A DNA stretch of 64,000 nt from Paraglaciecola algarum. GTDB lineage: Bacteria; Pseudomonadota; Gammaproteobacteria; Enterobacterales; Alteromonadaceae. Location of the stretch: contig NZ_JAKGAS010000008.1 in NCBI RefSeq assembly GCF_021532655.1, positions 186,001-250,000 on the forward strand. Direction: 5' to 3'. Below, in pieces: positions 47,301 to 56,828 of this stretch. The translations under genes and the position numbers were made by a program. A model generated the notes under the pieces. That model made no database searches, had not been told where the DNA came from, and was given only the letters and a program-made list of their open reading frames with translations. Positions within the stretch are counted from its first letter, which is position 1. Every line of letters begins with the position of its first letter.

Positions 47301-48449
47301 TCACAAAAAAAGCATAGATTTGACAACCATAATAGTTTTGGTATTGGCTTATCATTAGTTAATGATTTAGTGGCGTTAAATCATGGGAATATAAAAGTAG
47401 AAAGTCCAATTAAAGATTCCCAGCATGGTTCTCGTTTTACCCTTACCTTTAACCACTTAACAGAAATCAAATCGGCTAGTACAAACGTCACTCACAAGCC
47501 CAATGACTCAACTAGTTCAAATTCAATAAATATTCCGATTGCGAGTCACTCATTAACAACAGAGCCTAGCAAACAAAAGGTTCATGTTTTATTAGTGGAT
47601 GATAATATTGAGCTTACTCAGTATTTACTACAAGAGTTATCAGCAGACTTTCAATGTCATGTAGAACACAATGGTAAGCAAGCACTTACATACGCCATAA
47701 ATAACATTCCAGATATCATTATCTCAGACTACAAAATGCCAGAAATGGATGGTTTGGAGTTATGCCAAGCACTTAAAAATAACATTGCGACTAGTCATAT
47801 TCCCTTATTACTGCATACCGCAATGACATCCGAAGCGCACCAATTAAAAGGTTTAACTTTTGGTGCGGTAGACTATTTATTAAAACCCGTTTCTATTCAA
47901 CTGTTGAAAAGTCGTATTTATAGCTTAATGGATCATAGAGCCCATCACGCTATTTTTGTTCAGCAAGCCTTACAAACTAAACAACAGATATCATTCCCTA
48001 ACTCAGACTTGGATAATGAGCCTGCTGATGAAACTATCTCAGCTGCACAAATTAGCAAACAATCCCATGATGAACTTCTAAAGATAAACATTGCGATTAC
48101 ACCACAAGAACAGACTTTCTTAACACTGGTACATCAGCAGTTAAAACTCAACTTTAAGAATACTGATTTTAATGCAGAACAATTAGCGCAATTGGTACAT
48201 ATGAGCCGTAGTGCTTTTTATCGAAAATTTAAAGCTTTGACCAATATTACCCCAGCCGAACACATCAAAATTTATCGACTCAATACTGCAAAAAAACTGC
48301 TGTTAGATGGTTATACAGTCTCAGAAATTATCAGGCAGACAGGCTACAGCGATCCCAGCTCTTTCAATAGAGCCTATAAAAATCTGTTTGGCAAAAACCC
48401 TTCCGATGAAAAAGCTCAATCAAAAAAGTTTAATGAGAAAGGCCAGTAA
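44319..48449 (+). CDS. Hybrid two-component system (HTCS) one-protein sensor-regulator
   Basis: 1376 residues. A signal-anchor N-terminus is followed by a periplasmic two-component-regulator propeller (to about residue 650; blades such as LPNDSLFDITTDKNSHLWMGG), a Y_Y_Y domain (about 690-780, YSYRVNDGEW) and one transmembrane helix (about 786-812). Then come HisKA (about 825-890, THISHELRNPLALI), HATPase (NLITNALKYSD, DNGIGIPL), a receiver (LLVDDNIELTQYL, IISDYKMPEMDG with the phospho-Asp) and an AraC-type DNA-binding domain (about 1265-1370). HTCS proteins sense oligosaccharides in the periplasm and switch on polysaccharide-use genes. They are best known from Bacteroidetes. The cytochrome/DUF1549 operon that follows is the likely target. 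Confidence 0.9.
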   Translation: MTSGYLYSNPRFSVLICIFVICLIVLSLLQPANAVTPYQPDITPYAIEPYAWPEVEGLPNDSLFDITTDKNSHLWMGGANAILKYDGETLTKYTPNNIEENLGSYTYSLAVRDDGELFAMSRSQMFHFNKTKWQAYGPPVSPIPSGFWVQKRITFGKDNFWQKSSEDLLRINQDEFEYIHLDNGHIEHFIIDQQGYFWVLFRQSKSVKRFAYNKGKFIELNHWPRLMENTQQSKIVQLTHSELWIISQDPKQPPLALNIQNINKNQTSSHTWKQIRYPTTNGFSNQAVISDTDNNILLFSSSHLHLKTPEKWYSVPLNTLNITRDILSLKQASNGDIWLLELGKAVRRFNPVSPRQMTFNDLMFGCESQNSEFFINKAGYIIQHNQLTDSWLKHEKTKQLISTPLNLLCTQQNDIIVYGSDNKTAAISVLTAENVLQSPDKALNWQKILLPQLHQNIGLLSAIELQNGDIYLGRNDELPKTQGVIVKLQKKKDGYKISNIPLDYYYNRVATIAELPDNQLAFSNSNLQILSLNKTAKTTNSTAVTLPNNFVAAWIEGLAADSRDNLWVATWHYGVLAFNNGQWRQYALNEGLSGKNAASIARLSNDDIVALTHNGVDRFDGAVWQPLDIYGVKAIREGSNLVEGSDSTIWVNQASREWTFRYQRPYSYNSFEYHQQQDIFKTIRYQATKMAPSVEIELANPLIEYQNSVLVSWRGFDQWFETSSANLKYSYRVNDGEWSIFSSDTSHAFTNLSPKTYTIEVRSRDADGNTSKSPASLSFTISAPFWQQTWFYIVITVIFVLMLTTLLVLIAQRLKQKSQINQARMEFLTHISHELRNPLALIISPIEEYFQQHPKQKNYGLQLALRNANRLKELINQLLDYRRLQAGNIKLENKPNDLIQMLKILIADLHFIADKKQQSINFLSPLNHYHCLFDYDVMRKIIENLITNALKYSDKHASVIVIVNKHSSGIKISVEDNGIGIPLNEQAHIFTPFYSQKKHRFDNHNSFGIGLSLVNDLVALNHGNIKVESPIKDSQHGSRFTLTFNHLTEIKSASTNVTHKPNDSTSSNSINIPIASHSLTTEPSKQKVHVLLVDDNIELTQYLLQELSADFQCHVEHNGKQALTYAINNIPDIIISDYKMPEMDGLELCQALKNNIATSHIPLLLHTAMTSEAHQLKGLTFGAVDYLLKPVSIQLLKSRIYSLMDHRAHHAIFVQQALQTKQQISFPNSDLDNEPADETISAAQISKQSHDELLKINIAITPQEQTFLTLVHQQLKLNFKNTDFNAEQLAQLVHMSRSAFYRKFKALTNITPAEHIKIYRLNTAKKLLLDGYTVSEIIRQTGYSDPSSFNRAYKNLFGKNPSDEKAQSKKFNEKGQ

Positions 48450-48542
48450 AAACTGATAATTTGTCCTTTTATGTTGTCAATTTGTATCAGCTTTGTATTA
48501 AAAACTAGGCCAGAAAGTATAACTTATTGATTTCAATTAAAA

Positions 48543-48555
48543 TTTATATATAAAC
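48543..48555 (+). promoter_or_regulatory. TTTATATATAAAC element upstream of cytochrome operon
   Basis: About 150 bp before the TTG start at 48702, in the 252-bp gap after the HTCS gene. Matches the elements at 44250-44260 and 8714-8725. Candidate site for HTCS or a -10 region. Confidence 0.25.
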
Positions 48556-48701
48556 TTCACTTTGCATATTTTGACTCCGTGTCATAAATCTTTTACGCTG
48601 TTATTAACATTATGTTCACACAACGATATTAACTGCCTTGATGCGGTAAATAACATTGGATACAGAATAAAATTTATCTAAGTAAGACCTGGAGAGCTAT
48701 T

Positions 48702-51700
48702 TTGCAGCATATATCATTAACCAAGGAGTATTTTTTTAGTTCAGTGACTTATGCAGTTACTCAAACTAAAAAAAGTGCCTTATTTAGCTTATTTGTTTCC
48801 CTACTTTCTTTTAACGCTTTTGCCGAACTTAAATTTAACAACGACATCCGCCCAATCTTGTCGGATAAATGTTTTCACTGCCATGGCCCAGATAAAGCCG
48901 ACCGCAAAGCAGGTTTACGTTTAGATACGGCAGAAGGATTAGTCACAGATTTAGGTGGATATGCTGCCATTATCCCGGGTAACCCAGAAGACAGTGCAGT
49001 ATACAAACGAATCACTCATAGTGATCCAGAAGAACGTATGCCACCCGCCCATATGCACAAAGATCTCAGCGAACAGGAAATTGCCACTATTTACCAATGG
49101 ATAAAAGAAGGCGCACCGTATCAAAACCATTGGTCTTTTGAACCGATAGTAGCTACCACTGTACCTAAGGTAAAACAGAAAGAGTGGGCTCAAAACCCTA
49201 TCGACAACTTTATACTGGCTCGTTTAGAACAAGAAAATTTCTCTCCTTCGGCCAAGGCTGATAAACATACTTTAATTCGCAGATTGGCTTTAGATTTAAC
49301 TGGTTTACCCCCCACTCAAGAGTTAATCGAACAATTTACCAATGATCCATCAGCGGATGCATATGAAAAAGCAGTCGACACCTTAATGGCCACTACAGCT
49401 TTTGGTGAGCACCAAGCCCATTATTGGTTAGACGCGGCTCGATATGCTGATACTCACGGCTTACATTTAGATAACTTACGAAGCATATGGCCATATCGAG
49501 ATTGGGTAGTAAATGCTTTTAATCAAAACCAGCCTTTTGACCAATTTACCATCGAACAGCTTGCAGGGGATCTATTACCGGACCCCACTCAAGATCAATT
49601 AATTGCCACAGGGTTTGTAAGGTCAAACCCTAGTACCAGTGAAGGAGGGGCGATAGACGCTGAATATGCGGCTATTTATGCTAAAGATAGAACCGAAACC
49701 CTATCTACAGTTTGGATGGGGTTAACTACAGGCTGTGCCGGTTGTCATGATCATAAATTTGATCCTATTTCTCAAAAAGAATTTTATCAATTAACCGCCT
49801 TCTTTAGAAACACCACAGAAAAAGCTATGGATGGGAATGCGGCTGACTATCCGCCCTCTATGCACGTTTTTAATGATAAAGACTCGGCGCTAATGAAGCA
49901 TTTAAAAAACAGCAATGAGTCACTAAAAGCCAAAATAAAACAGCTTAGTGAAAGTAGCTCATCAGAGATTAAAAAATGGATTAATAATCACCAGGACCCA
50001 TCCCTTCCTCTGGCAGAAAGTGAACTTGCCTTCCACTTACCTGCCAATGAAGGTAAAGGAAATATAGTCACAACCCAGTTAAATCAAAAACAGTCTACTG
50101 CCAAAATCACTGGAAAATACCAATGGGTGGATGGCAAGCAAGGCAAAGCCTTAGCCATTAACAAATCAACATTAATAGAGCTAGGTGACGCTGCTCAATA
50201 TGACTATGGAGATAGTTTCAGTGTTAGTTTTTGGATAAAGCCACCAAAAGAAGAAATCAAAGCTCAACCCATAATAAGTCGAATGAACGTAGATCCTGAA
50301 AAAGGATGGTGGGATAGGCAAAGCGAAACCGCAGGTTGGTTTGTTGAAGTATTAAATAATAAATCTTTAAGATTGACCTTAAATTATGGCAAAACAGCTT
50401 TTATCTATGGCAATTTAGGCAATGTAATGGAGCCTGAAAAATGGCAACACATCACTATTCAATATGATGGCAGTGCCAGCCAAAATGCCTTTAGATTTTA
50501 TGTAAATGGTGAAGATCGCGGTAGAGCTCAAACAAAAAGCTTGTCGCCGGAAGAATTAGCTATAGTGCCAGAAGCTAAAATCGAAACACCTTTATCTATT
50601 GGTTTTGTTCAAAATCCTTATGACCACAAGGAAGATCGAACTGCCCCTGAAATAATTGAAAAAAATACCAAAACACCTTATGTAGCCATACAAGATATCA
50701 GGGTATACAAGAATGTATTAACCCCAGAAGAAAATATGCTAATTGCCAAATTACCTGATATCCAACAAGCACTTACAGTAAGTAAACGATCTAAAGAACA
50801 GCAGACTTTGTTAAGTAATTACTACACCAGTCAGTTTTCTAAAAAAGGGCTAGAATACTATGCACTGCGCCGCGCCCAACTACCACAGATAACGGCTATT
50901 CAACAACGTACGCCTATCACCCTTATTCTTGAAGAAAAGGCTGATAGCAAACCTTTTGCCCATATTCTAAACCGAGGGCAATATGATGACGAAGGTGAAA
51001 AAGTATTTTCAGGCACTTTAGCCATGTTACCGGCTATGGAAAAAACTGAAGGGCTCAATCGTTTAGATTTAGCTAAATGGTTAGTTCGAGACGACCATCC
51101 ATTGACCGCACGGGTGACGATTAATCGCTTTTGGCAATATATATTTGGTCGAGGCTTAGTAGAAACCGCGGGAGATTTTGGTAGCCAAGGTACTCCGCCA
51201 ACTCATCCAGAGTTATTAGATTGGTTAGCTAACGACTTCAAACAAAACGGTTGGGATGTGAAACGTGCCATCAAACAAATGGTGATGTCTGCCACCTATC
51301 AACAAACTTCAGTGTTCACACCTGAGTTGTTAGCCAAAGACTCCCACAATACTTTGTATGCACGATCTTCTCGTCCTCGCCTCGATGCTGAAGTGATTAG
51401 GGATCAAGCTTTAGTAGTTAGCGGACTGTTAAATGACCAAGTGGGTGGCCCACCGGTAAAACCTTATCAACCAGCAGGTTTATGGAAAGCGGTAGCATAT
51501 GTAGACAGTAATACCGCACACTTTAAACAAGATCACGGAGATAAATTATACCGAAAGAGTTTGTACACCTTTAGAAAACGTACGGCAGCTCCTCCAAGCA
51601 TGTCTCTTTTTGATGCACCAGACAGAGAAAGCTGTGTAGTTCAGCGAGAGCAAACCAATACGCCTCTTCAAGCATTATTGCTAATGAACGATCCTCAATT

Positions 51701-51998
51701 TGTTGAAGCTGCGAAAAAAATGGCTGAAAGAGTGTTAATTGAGAATAAAGAAGACAAGTTTAGCTTCTTAATCCAACAGGCTTTAGGCAGGTCGCCAGAT
51801 GAGCCTATGTTAACCAGCTTACGCCAGTCCTATGACAATCTACACAAGCTTTATTTGAGCAATGAAGGTTCAGCCCAAGACTTAATCAGTGTAGGAGAAT
51901 CTAAAGTCGATCCGTCGCTAGACCCAATAGAGTTAGCCACATGGACTATGTTAGCTAACCAAGTATTTAACTTAGACGAATTTATTACCAGAAACTAA
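48702..51998 (+). CDS. Planctomycete-type cytochrome c with DUF1549, LamG and DUF1553 domains
   Basis: 1098 residues. A long basic leader precedes a signal peptide ending NAFA (residue 41). PSCyt1 haem-binding motif CFHCH (57-61) with a MPPA methionine ligand later. DUF1549 includes WLDAARYADTHG and a second CAGCHDHKFDPIS motif (about 345-357). A LamG/concanavalin-like insert (about 475-660, VSFWIKPPKE) is followed by DUF1553 (FWQYIFGRGLVETAGDFG, RTAAPPSMSLFDAPDRESC). The family is abundant in Planctomycetes and Verrucomicrobia, with no assigned reaction; exported electron transfer linked to polysaccharide use is the usual idea. TTG at 48702 is supported by GGAGAG five bases upstream. Confidence 0.85.
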   Translation: MQHISLTKEYFFSSVTYAVTQTKKSALFSLFVSLLSFNAFAELKFNNDIRPILSDKCFHCHGPDKADRKAGLRLDTAEGLVTDLGGYAAIIPGNPEDSAVYKRITHSDPEERMPPAHMHKDLSEQEIATIYQWIKEGAPYQNHWSFEPIVATTVPKVKQKEWAQNPIDNFILARLEQENFSPSAKADKHTLIRRLALDLTGLPPTQELIEQFTNDPSADAYEKAVDTLMATTAFGEHQAHYWLDAARYADTHGLHLDNLRSIWPYRDWVVNAFNQNQPFDQFTIEQLAGDLLPDPTQDQLIATGFVRSNPSTSEGGAIDAEYAAIYAKDRTETLSTVWMGLTTGCAGCHDHKFDPISQKEFYQLTAFFRNTTEKAMDGNAADYPPSMHVFNDKDSALMKHLKNSNESLKAKIKQLSESSSSEIKKWINNHQDPSLPLAESELAFHLPANEGKGNIVTTQLNQKQSTAKITGKYQWVDGKQGKALAINKSTLIELGDAAQYDYGDSFSVSFWIKPPKEEIKAQPIISRMNVDPEKGWWDRQSETAGWFVEVLNNKSLRLTLNYGKTAFIYGNLGNVMEPEKWQHITIQYDGSASQNAFRFYVNGEDRGRAQTKSLSPEELAIVPEAKIETPLSIGFVQNPYDHKEDRTAPEIIEKNTKTPYVAIQDIRVYKNVLTPEENMLIAKLPDIQQALTVSKRSKEQQTLLSNYYTSQFSKKGLEYYALRRAQLPQITAIQQRTPITLILEEKADSKPFAHILNRGQYDDEGEKVFSGTLAMLPAMEKTEGLNRLDLAKWLVRDDHPLTARVTINRFWQYIFGRGLVETAGDFGSQGTPPTHPELLDWLANDFKQNGWDVKRAIKQMVMSATYQQTSVFTPELLAKDSHNTLYARSSRPRLDAEVIRDQALVVSGLLNDQVGGPPVKPYQPAGLWKAVAYVDSNTAHFKQDHGDKLYRKSLYTFRKRTAAPPSMSLFDAPDRESCVVQREQTNTPLQALLLMNDPQFVEAAKKMAERVLIENKEDKFSFLIQQALGRSPDEPMLTSLRQSYDNLHKLYLSNEGSAQDLISVGESKVDPSLDPIELATWTMLANQVFNLDEFITRN

Positions 51999-52074
51999 CT
52001 CGACCACAAATCAATAACCAAACAGTAGGTTTAGCTAGTTATCGAGCGCATAAATGGGCCGATTGGAGAAAAAG

Positions 52075-53556
52075 ATGAATAACAGTAACGACACAGATTT
52101 TGCTAAAAAATATAACACTCTCAGCCGCCGTGGCTTTTTAAAGAACGCAGCACTGGGTGTTGGCGGTACAGCTTTAGGATCATTGCTAGGTCAAAGTGCT
52201 CACGCCCTTGAAAACGCAAAATATCAGTTAGGCCAAGGTAGTTTGGGTTCACCTCACTTTAGACCCAAAGCCAAACGGGTAATCAACTTATTCATGGCTG
52301 GCGGCCCGTCGCAACATGACATGTTTGATTACAAACCCAAAATGAAAGATATGTTTGGTAAAGATTTACCAGAAGAAATTCGCAATGGCCAACGTTTAAC
52401 AGGCATGACATCGGGACAAGATAGTTTCCCCATCGCCCCTTCTAAATATGATTTTAAACAACACGGTGACAGTGGTGCTTGGGTGAGTGAATTACTACCC
52501 TACACATCTAAAATGGTAGACGAGTTAACCTTTATTAAGTCCATGCACACAGAAGCCATTAACCATGACCCTGCCATTACTTACATTCAAACTGGCTCAC
52601 AACAACCAGGGCACCCGAGTATGGGTTCATGGTTAAGTTATGGCTTAGGTAGCGAAAACGCAAACTTACCTAATTTCGTAGTATTACATTCTAGTTGGAC
52701 AGGCCGAAAAACTGCTCAGGCTTTATACAACCGTTTATGGGGCAGTGGCTTCTTACCTGCCAGTCATCAAGGTGTATCGTTTCAATCAACCGGCGACCCA
52801 ATTTTGTATTTAACCAACGCCAAAGGCGTTAACTCAGATGTCCGCCGCACTATGTTAGATGGCCTTAGAAACTTAAATCAACAACACTTTGAGAAGATGG
52901 CAGATCCGAGTATTACCTCGCGTATTGCTCAATATGAGTTAGCCAACCGCATGCAAAGCTCAGTGCCAGAGTTGACTGACTTAAAAAAAGAAAGCAAAGC
53001 AACTTTAGATTTATACGGCCCAGATGTGCATAAACCAGGGACCTTTGCTTACAACTGTTTGATGGCAAGACGACTAGCTGAACGTGGCGTACGTTTCACC
53101 CAAATATTCCACAGAGGTTGGGATCAACACCAAAATATATCGGGCGATTTACCCAACCAATGTCGCGACGTTGACCAAGCCTGTTATGCCTTAGTCACCG
53201 ACTTAAAGTCTCGTGGTTTATTAGAAGATACAATCGTCACTTGGGGTGGAGAATTTGGCCGTACTATTTATTGTCAAGGCAAGTTAACCAAAGAAAATTA
53301 TGGTCGAGACCATCATCCTCGCAGCTTTACCACTTGGGTCGCGGGTGGTGGGTTTAAGGCAGGTATCACCTACGGGGAATCTGACGATTTCGGCTATAAC
53401 ATAGTTAAAGATCCTGTGCATATTCGAGACCTAAATCGAACTGTGTTGCATCAATTGGGTGTAGACCACAAACGTTTGTCGGTTAAACACCAAGGTTTAG
53501 ATCAAACCTTAACAGGCGTGGAAGAATCACACCTAATCAAAGGTATAATTAGTTAG
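52075..53556 (+). CDS. DUF1501 family Tat-exported protein
   Basis: 493 residues. Tat signal [15 protein letters not shown] (twin Arg at 18-19), so it is folded, perhaps with a metal or cofactor, before export. The mature part has the DUF1501 landmarks: [48 protein letters not shown] and [18 protein letters not shown]. These match the alkaline-phosphatase/sulfatase-like fold. DUF1501 genes are nearly always partnered by DUF1549/DUF1553 genes, as here (76-bp gap). The ATG at 52075 has TTGGAG upstream; an ATG at 52054 would add seven residues. Confidence 0.88.
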   Translation: MNNSNDTDFAKKYNTLSRRGFLKNAALGVGGTALGSLLGQSAHALENAKYQLGQGSLGSPHFRPKAKRVINLFMAGGPSQHDMFDYKPKMKDMFGKDLPEEIRNGQRLTGMTSGQDSFPIAPSKYDFKQHGDSGAWVSELLPYTSKMVDELTFIKSMHTEAINHDPAITYIQTGSQQPGHPSMGSWLSYGLGSENANLPNFVVLHSSWTGRKTAQALYNRLWGSGFLPASHQGVSFQSTGDPILYLTNAKGVNSDVRRTMLDGLRNLNQQHFEKMADPSITSRIAQYELANRMQSSVPELTDLKKESKATLDLYGPDVHKPGTFAYNCLMARRLAERGVRFTQIFHRGWDQHQNISGDLPNQCRDVDQACYALVTDLKSRGLLEDTIVTWGGEFGRTIYCQGKLTKENYGRDHHPRSFTTWVAGGGFKAGITYGESDDFGYNIVKDPVHIRDLNRTVLHQLGVDHKRLSVKHQGLDQTLTGVEESHLIKGIIS

Positions 53557-53620
53557 TTAGCAAGCACACACTACCCTTGTAAAAGTCACTAATAATAAGA
53601 ATATAGATTAAGAGAATTTT

Positions 53621-55228
53621 ATGCAGCCAGCGCAGTCATCATTACCAAAACAATTACAAAAAAAGATGTCCAAACAACTAAAGTACGCTTGGATGATTGG
53701 TCTTGGATTGTTCAGCTTTTTATTATTATTACCCTCATTCGTTAGCCTCGATGGTGAAGCAGGTAATGACTGGGCAATATTTTTCGGCCGTTTTCATATT
53801 GTGGTATTACACCTGCCAATTGGTTGGTTGATGATTATTCCTTTTATAGAGTTTATCGCTCGACAATGTGCCTTACCAGAGCTTAAAAAAGCCATTCGTT
53901 TCATTTTATTCTTTGCTTCTTTTTCTGCTATTTTAGCCGTAATCATTGGTTTAACTTTAGCTAGTTCAGACGGTTACTCTGGTGACATAGTGACCACTCA
54001 TATGTGGCTGGGCATCACCACTGCAATTTTTACTATTCTGGCTTGCTTGTTTAATGAAAGTTTTCATGTATTAGCTAAAAATCTATTCCAAAAAGCCTAT
54101 TTCATCAGCTTATTTACAGCTCTGCTTGCCGTGACTTGGGGTGGACATTTAGGTGGCTCTTTAGTGCAAGGTGAAGGATACCTAACCGAAAAATTACCCG
54201 CTGATTTAAAAGTGACCTTAGGGCTAGAAGAAGCTCCAGAACTGTTAAGTTATGACACACCAATTTACCAAGGTTTTATCGAACCTATGCTGGCTGCTCA
54301 ATGTATGAGTTGTCACAACTCAGGTAAAGTAAAAGGTCAATTTAAACTAGACACATTAGAAGATTTATTCAAAGGCGGTAAAAGCAAAAAAGCAGGGATT
54401 GTTGCCGGCGACTTAAAGGCTAGTGAAGTATTCCATCGAGTCACTTTGCCTCGGAATAATGATAAAGCTATGCCACCAGAGGGAAGAACACCTTTAACTG
54501 AAGAACAAACTGCTCTAATGCGTTGGTGGATTGAGGCTGGCGCACCTACCACCACAAGCATCAATCAACTTGAACCTGACTCTTTACCCCCCGAAGTTAT
54601 CGCTGCGTTAGACAACAAAATTAACGAGTCTGCCGAACGTTTGTACCCTACTAAAGTGTTTACTAGTATTGAACCGACTCTGTTGAAACAATATATTCAA
54701 CAACTTCAGACTGAGTTTGGAATTGATATTGTACCTGTATCTCAAGATCCTAAAGACGGTTTACAAATAACTGCGTTTAACTTCCATACCTCTATGGATG
54801 AAAACGCTTGGCAGGCCTTGTCACCTTTAGCTGAGTTTATTTCCTACGCTGATTTTGGTGGCATGACAATTAACCAACAAAGTTGGCAACAAATTGCTAA
54901 GTTACCGCAATTACGGTCATTGCTACTAGATAACGCCAATCTTGAAAGTACCGATTTAGCCCCATTAAACCAGTTAAAAAAGCTTCAAGTTCTTAATTTA
55001 TTCAACACTGGGATTAATGATAAAAACAGTCCTGACTTAGCAAAAATCATCAGTTTAAAGAAACTGTATGTAGGCCAAACTGAGATAACGCTGGATGGCT
55101 TACAAATTATCCAATCATCGCTAAAACAAGCGAAAATTTATCACTCATTAGTTGAACAAGCTGTGCTCAACTTACCAGAAATAAAAACAAAAGAAGCGCC
55201 AGAAAAAAAATCAGAATACGCTGAATAA
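53621..55228 (+). CDS. DUF2231 membrane protein with cytochrome c domain and leucine-rich tail
   Basis: 535 residues. The first 190 hold about five transmembrane helices of the DUF2231 type (FFGRFHIVVLHLPIGWLMI, with His in the helix). Then comes a periplasmic PSCyt1 domain with CMSCH (about 228-232) and a DKAMPPEG ligand segment. A C-terminal leucine-rich repeat region follows (QLRSLLLDNANLESTDLAPLN, LQVLNLFNTGIND). It may link the exported DUF1549 cytochrome to the inner-membrane electron chain. It lies 64 bp after the DUF1501 gene and 32 bp before the NHL gene. Confidence 0.82.
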   Translation: MQPAQSSLPKQLQKKMSKQLKYAWMIGLGLFSFLLLLPSFVSLDGEAGNDWAIFFGRFHIVVLHLPIGWLMIIPFIEFIARQCALPELKKAIRFILFFASFSAILAVIIGLTLASSDGYSGDIVTTHMWLGITTAIFTILACLFNESFHVLAKNLFQKAYFISLFTALLAVTWGGHLGGSLVQGEGYLTEKLPADLKVTLGLEEAPELLSYDTPIYQGFIEPMLAAQCMSCHNSGKVKGQFKLDTLEDLFKGGKSKKAGIVAGDLKASEVFHRVTLPRNNDKAMPPEGRTPLTEEQTALMRWWIEAGAPTTTSINQLEPDSLPPEVIAALDNKINESAERLYPTKVFTSIEPTLLKQYIQQLQTEFGIDIVPVSQDPKDGLQITAFNFHTSMDENAWQALSPLAEFISYADFGGMTINQQSWQQIAKLPQLRSLLLDNANLESTDLAPLNQLKKLQVLNLFNTGINDKNSPDLAKIISLKKLYVGQTEITLDGLQIIQSSLKQAKIYHSLVEQAVLNLPEIKTKEAPEKKSEYAE

Positions 55229-55260
55229 CATTACATCTAGAATATAAGGCTTTGAGATCC

Positions 55261-56283
55261 ATGCTAAAAATAAAAAGACCCATCACCACCCTAGCGTTAT
55301 CAGCACTATGCAGCTTTTCTGTATCTCAGTTTAGTTTTGCCCATGAGCATAAGGTGCACAAACTAGCTAAACCTTCTCCAGTGATTGAAGGGAAAACGAT
55401 CATATCAGGTGGGTATGAGTACCAAGCTGAGTTATTGCAGTTACCCAAAGAAGTCGACATTAAACATGCTCATGGCTTAACTCGTGACAATGAAGACAAT
55501 ATTTACCTAGCTTATGAATCTAATGACATTACCGATAAAACCCACGCGATCATTAAATTTGATAAGAATGGTAAGTTTGTTCGATACATAGGAGACTCTA
55601 AATTTGCTTGGGGCGCACCTCATGGTTTAGATCTGGTGTATGAAAATGGCAAAAAATATTTATATCTCAGTAATAATTGGCTAACAGTACGTAAAATAGA
55701 TATGCAAGGCAATCTAGTATGGCAGTCTGAAGAAGCGCCCGATACAGCCCCTTATCAAGTCGAGAAACCCAAATACCGTCCAACCGATACCGCCACAAAC
55801 CCAAATTCCAAACAAGTGTATATCGCAGATGGATACGGCAGCAGCACTATCACCGAGCGAGATAAGATAACGGGTGAATATGCCAAGAAGTTGTGGGATG
55901 GAACACAATCAGGCAAACACTTTAAGACCCCACATGGTGTGACTTACGACGCCAGAAACAATCAGGTGTTAGTCGCTGATCGTGAAAACAGCCGTATCGT
56001 AGCTTTTGATACACAAGGAAATTTTATTAAAGTCATCGAGGGCGAAGGCATTAGTCGAGTGTGCAATACCGACACGTGGCAAGATCAGTTATTAGTACCT
56101 AATTTAAATGGCTCAGTTGCCTACTTAGACAAACATAATAAATTGATAGACGTAATAGAAATCAATCAAGTATTAGGCGAAAAAGGCCACAAACACCCTC
56201 ACGATGCCATATTTATGTCGAATGGCGATATTGTGATAGGCACTTGGAATCCGGGTAAATTGTCTTATTGGAAGAAGTTGTAA
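55261..56283 (+). CDS. Exported NHL-repeat beta-propeller protein
   Basis: 340 residues. Signal peptide ending FSFA-H. The mature part is a six-bladed propeller of the NHL/peptidylamidoglycolate lyase type: HAHGLTRDNEDNIYLAY, GAPHGLDLVYENGKKYLYL, VYIADGYGSS, TPHGVTYDARNNQVLVADREN, HPHDAIFMSNGDIVIGTWNPG. The conserved His residues could bind a metal. It could be a lyase or a ligand-binding partner of the cytochrome module. The ATG at 55261 is preferred over the TTG at 55252. Last gene of the operon. Confidence 0.8.
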   Translation: MLKIKRPITTLALSALCSFSVSQFSFAHEHKVHKLAKPSPVIEGKTIISGGYEYQAELLQLPKEVDIKHAHGLTRDNEDNIYLAYESNDITDKTHAIIKFDKNGKFVRYIGDSKFAWGAPHGLDLVYENGKKYLYLSNNWLTVRKIDMQGNLVWQSEEAPDTAPYQVEKPKYRPTDTATNPNSKQVYIADGYGSSTITERDKITGEYAKKLWDGTQSGKHFKTPHGVTYDARNNQVLVADRENSRIVAFDTQGNFIKVIEGEGISRVCNTDTWQDQLLVPNLNGSVAYLDKHNKLIDVIEINQVLGEKGHKHPHDAIFMSNGDIVIGTWNPGKLSYWKKL

Positions 56284-56369
56284 ATTTTTTATATGAAAAA
56301 TGTGACCTCTTTGGCTTAAACTATCTATAAATAGTAGTTTGATTTGAAAAATAGGTATCTCAATAAAAT

Positions 56370-56738
56370 ATGGCTTACAAAATAGAGTTCATTGAAAGTT
56401 CCGACTTGGTTAGGGTTGAGTTTAGTGGAGATGCAACTTTAGATGACCGGATAAGTGTCATCCACAAAATCTGTTTGGACTTTTGCAATGCGACAATTGC
56501 TAAAACTAAGATTCTAATTGACGTTAGATTAATAACCAAATTAATGACAGAGAATGAGCAAAAAATAGTTGGAACTTATGTAGCCTCTAGAGAGGAGCTA
56601 AAGAAAGCAAAAGTTGCTATTATTGCAACCCCAGAACAATTGATACATCAAACAGCTATTGATACCTCTGCGCAATTAGGCCATAGAATTCAACTATTTA
56701 GTACTGAAAACCAAGCTTTAATTTGGTTGAATTCTTAA
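56370..56738 (+). CDS. STAS/SpoIIAA-like small protein
   Basis: 122 residues, cytoplasmic. The strand-helix pattern IEFIESSDLVRVEFSGDATLDDR, KTKILIDVRLITKLMT, KVAIIATPEQLIHQ and IQLFSTENQALIWL follows the STAS-like fold of SpoIIAA-like bacterial proteins. The usual phospho-Ser position is unclear. No function can be assigned; it is transcribed alone between the NHL gene and convergent mdh. Confidence 0.65.
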   Translation: MAYKIEFIESSDLVRVEFSGDATLDDRISVIHKICLDFCNATIAKTKILIDVRLITKLMTENEQKIVGTYVASREELKKAKVAIIATPEQLIHQTAIDTSAQLGHRIQLFSTENQALIWLNS

Positions 56739-56757
56739 TCCAAATACCATAAAAAAC

Positions 56758-56783
56758 AAAAACCAGCACGAATGCTGGTTTTT
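56758..56783. terminator. Bidirectional rho-independent terminator
   Basis: AAAAACCAGCA / TGCTGGTTTTT, 11-bp stem with a CGAA loop. It serves the STAS-like gene on the plus strand and mdh on the minus strand. Confidence 0.9.
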
Positions 56784-56828
56784 AATCTCTAAGCTTCCCA
56801 CAAAAACTTTGGGGAGGAGTTAGTTAAA

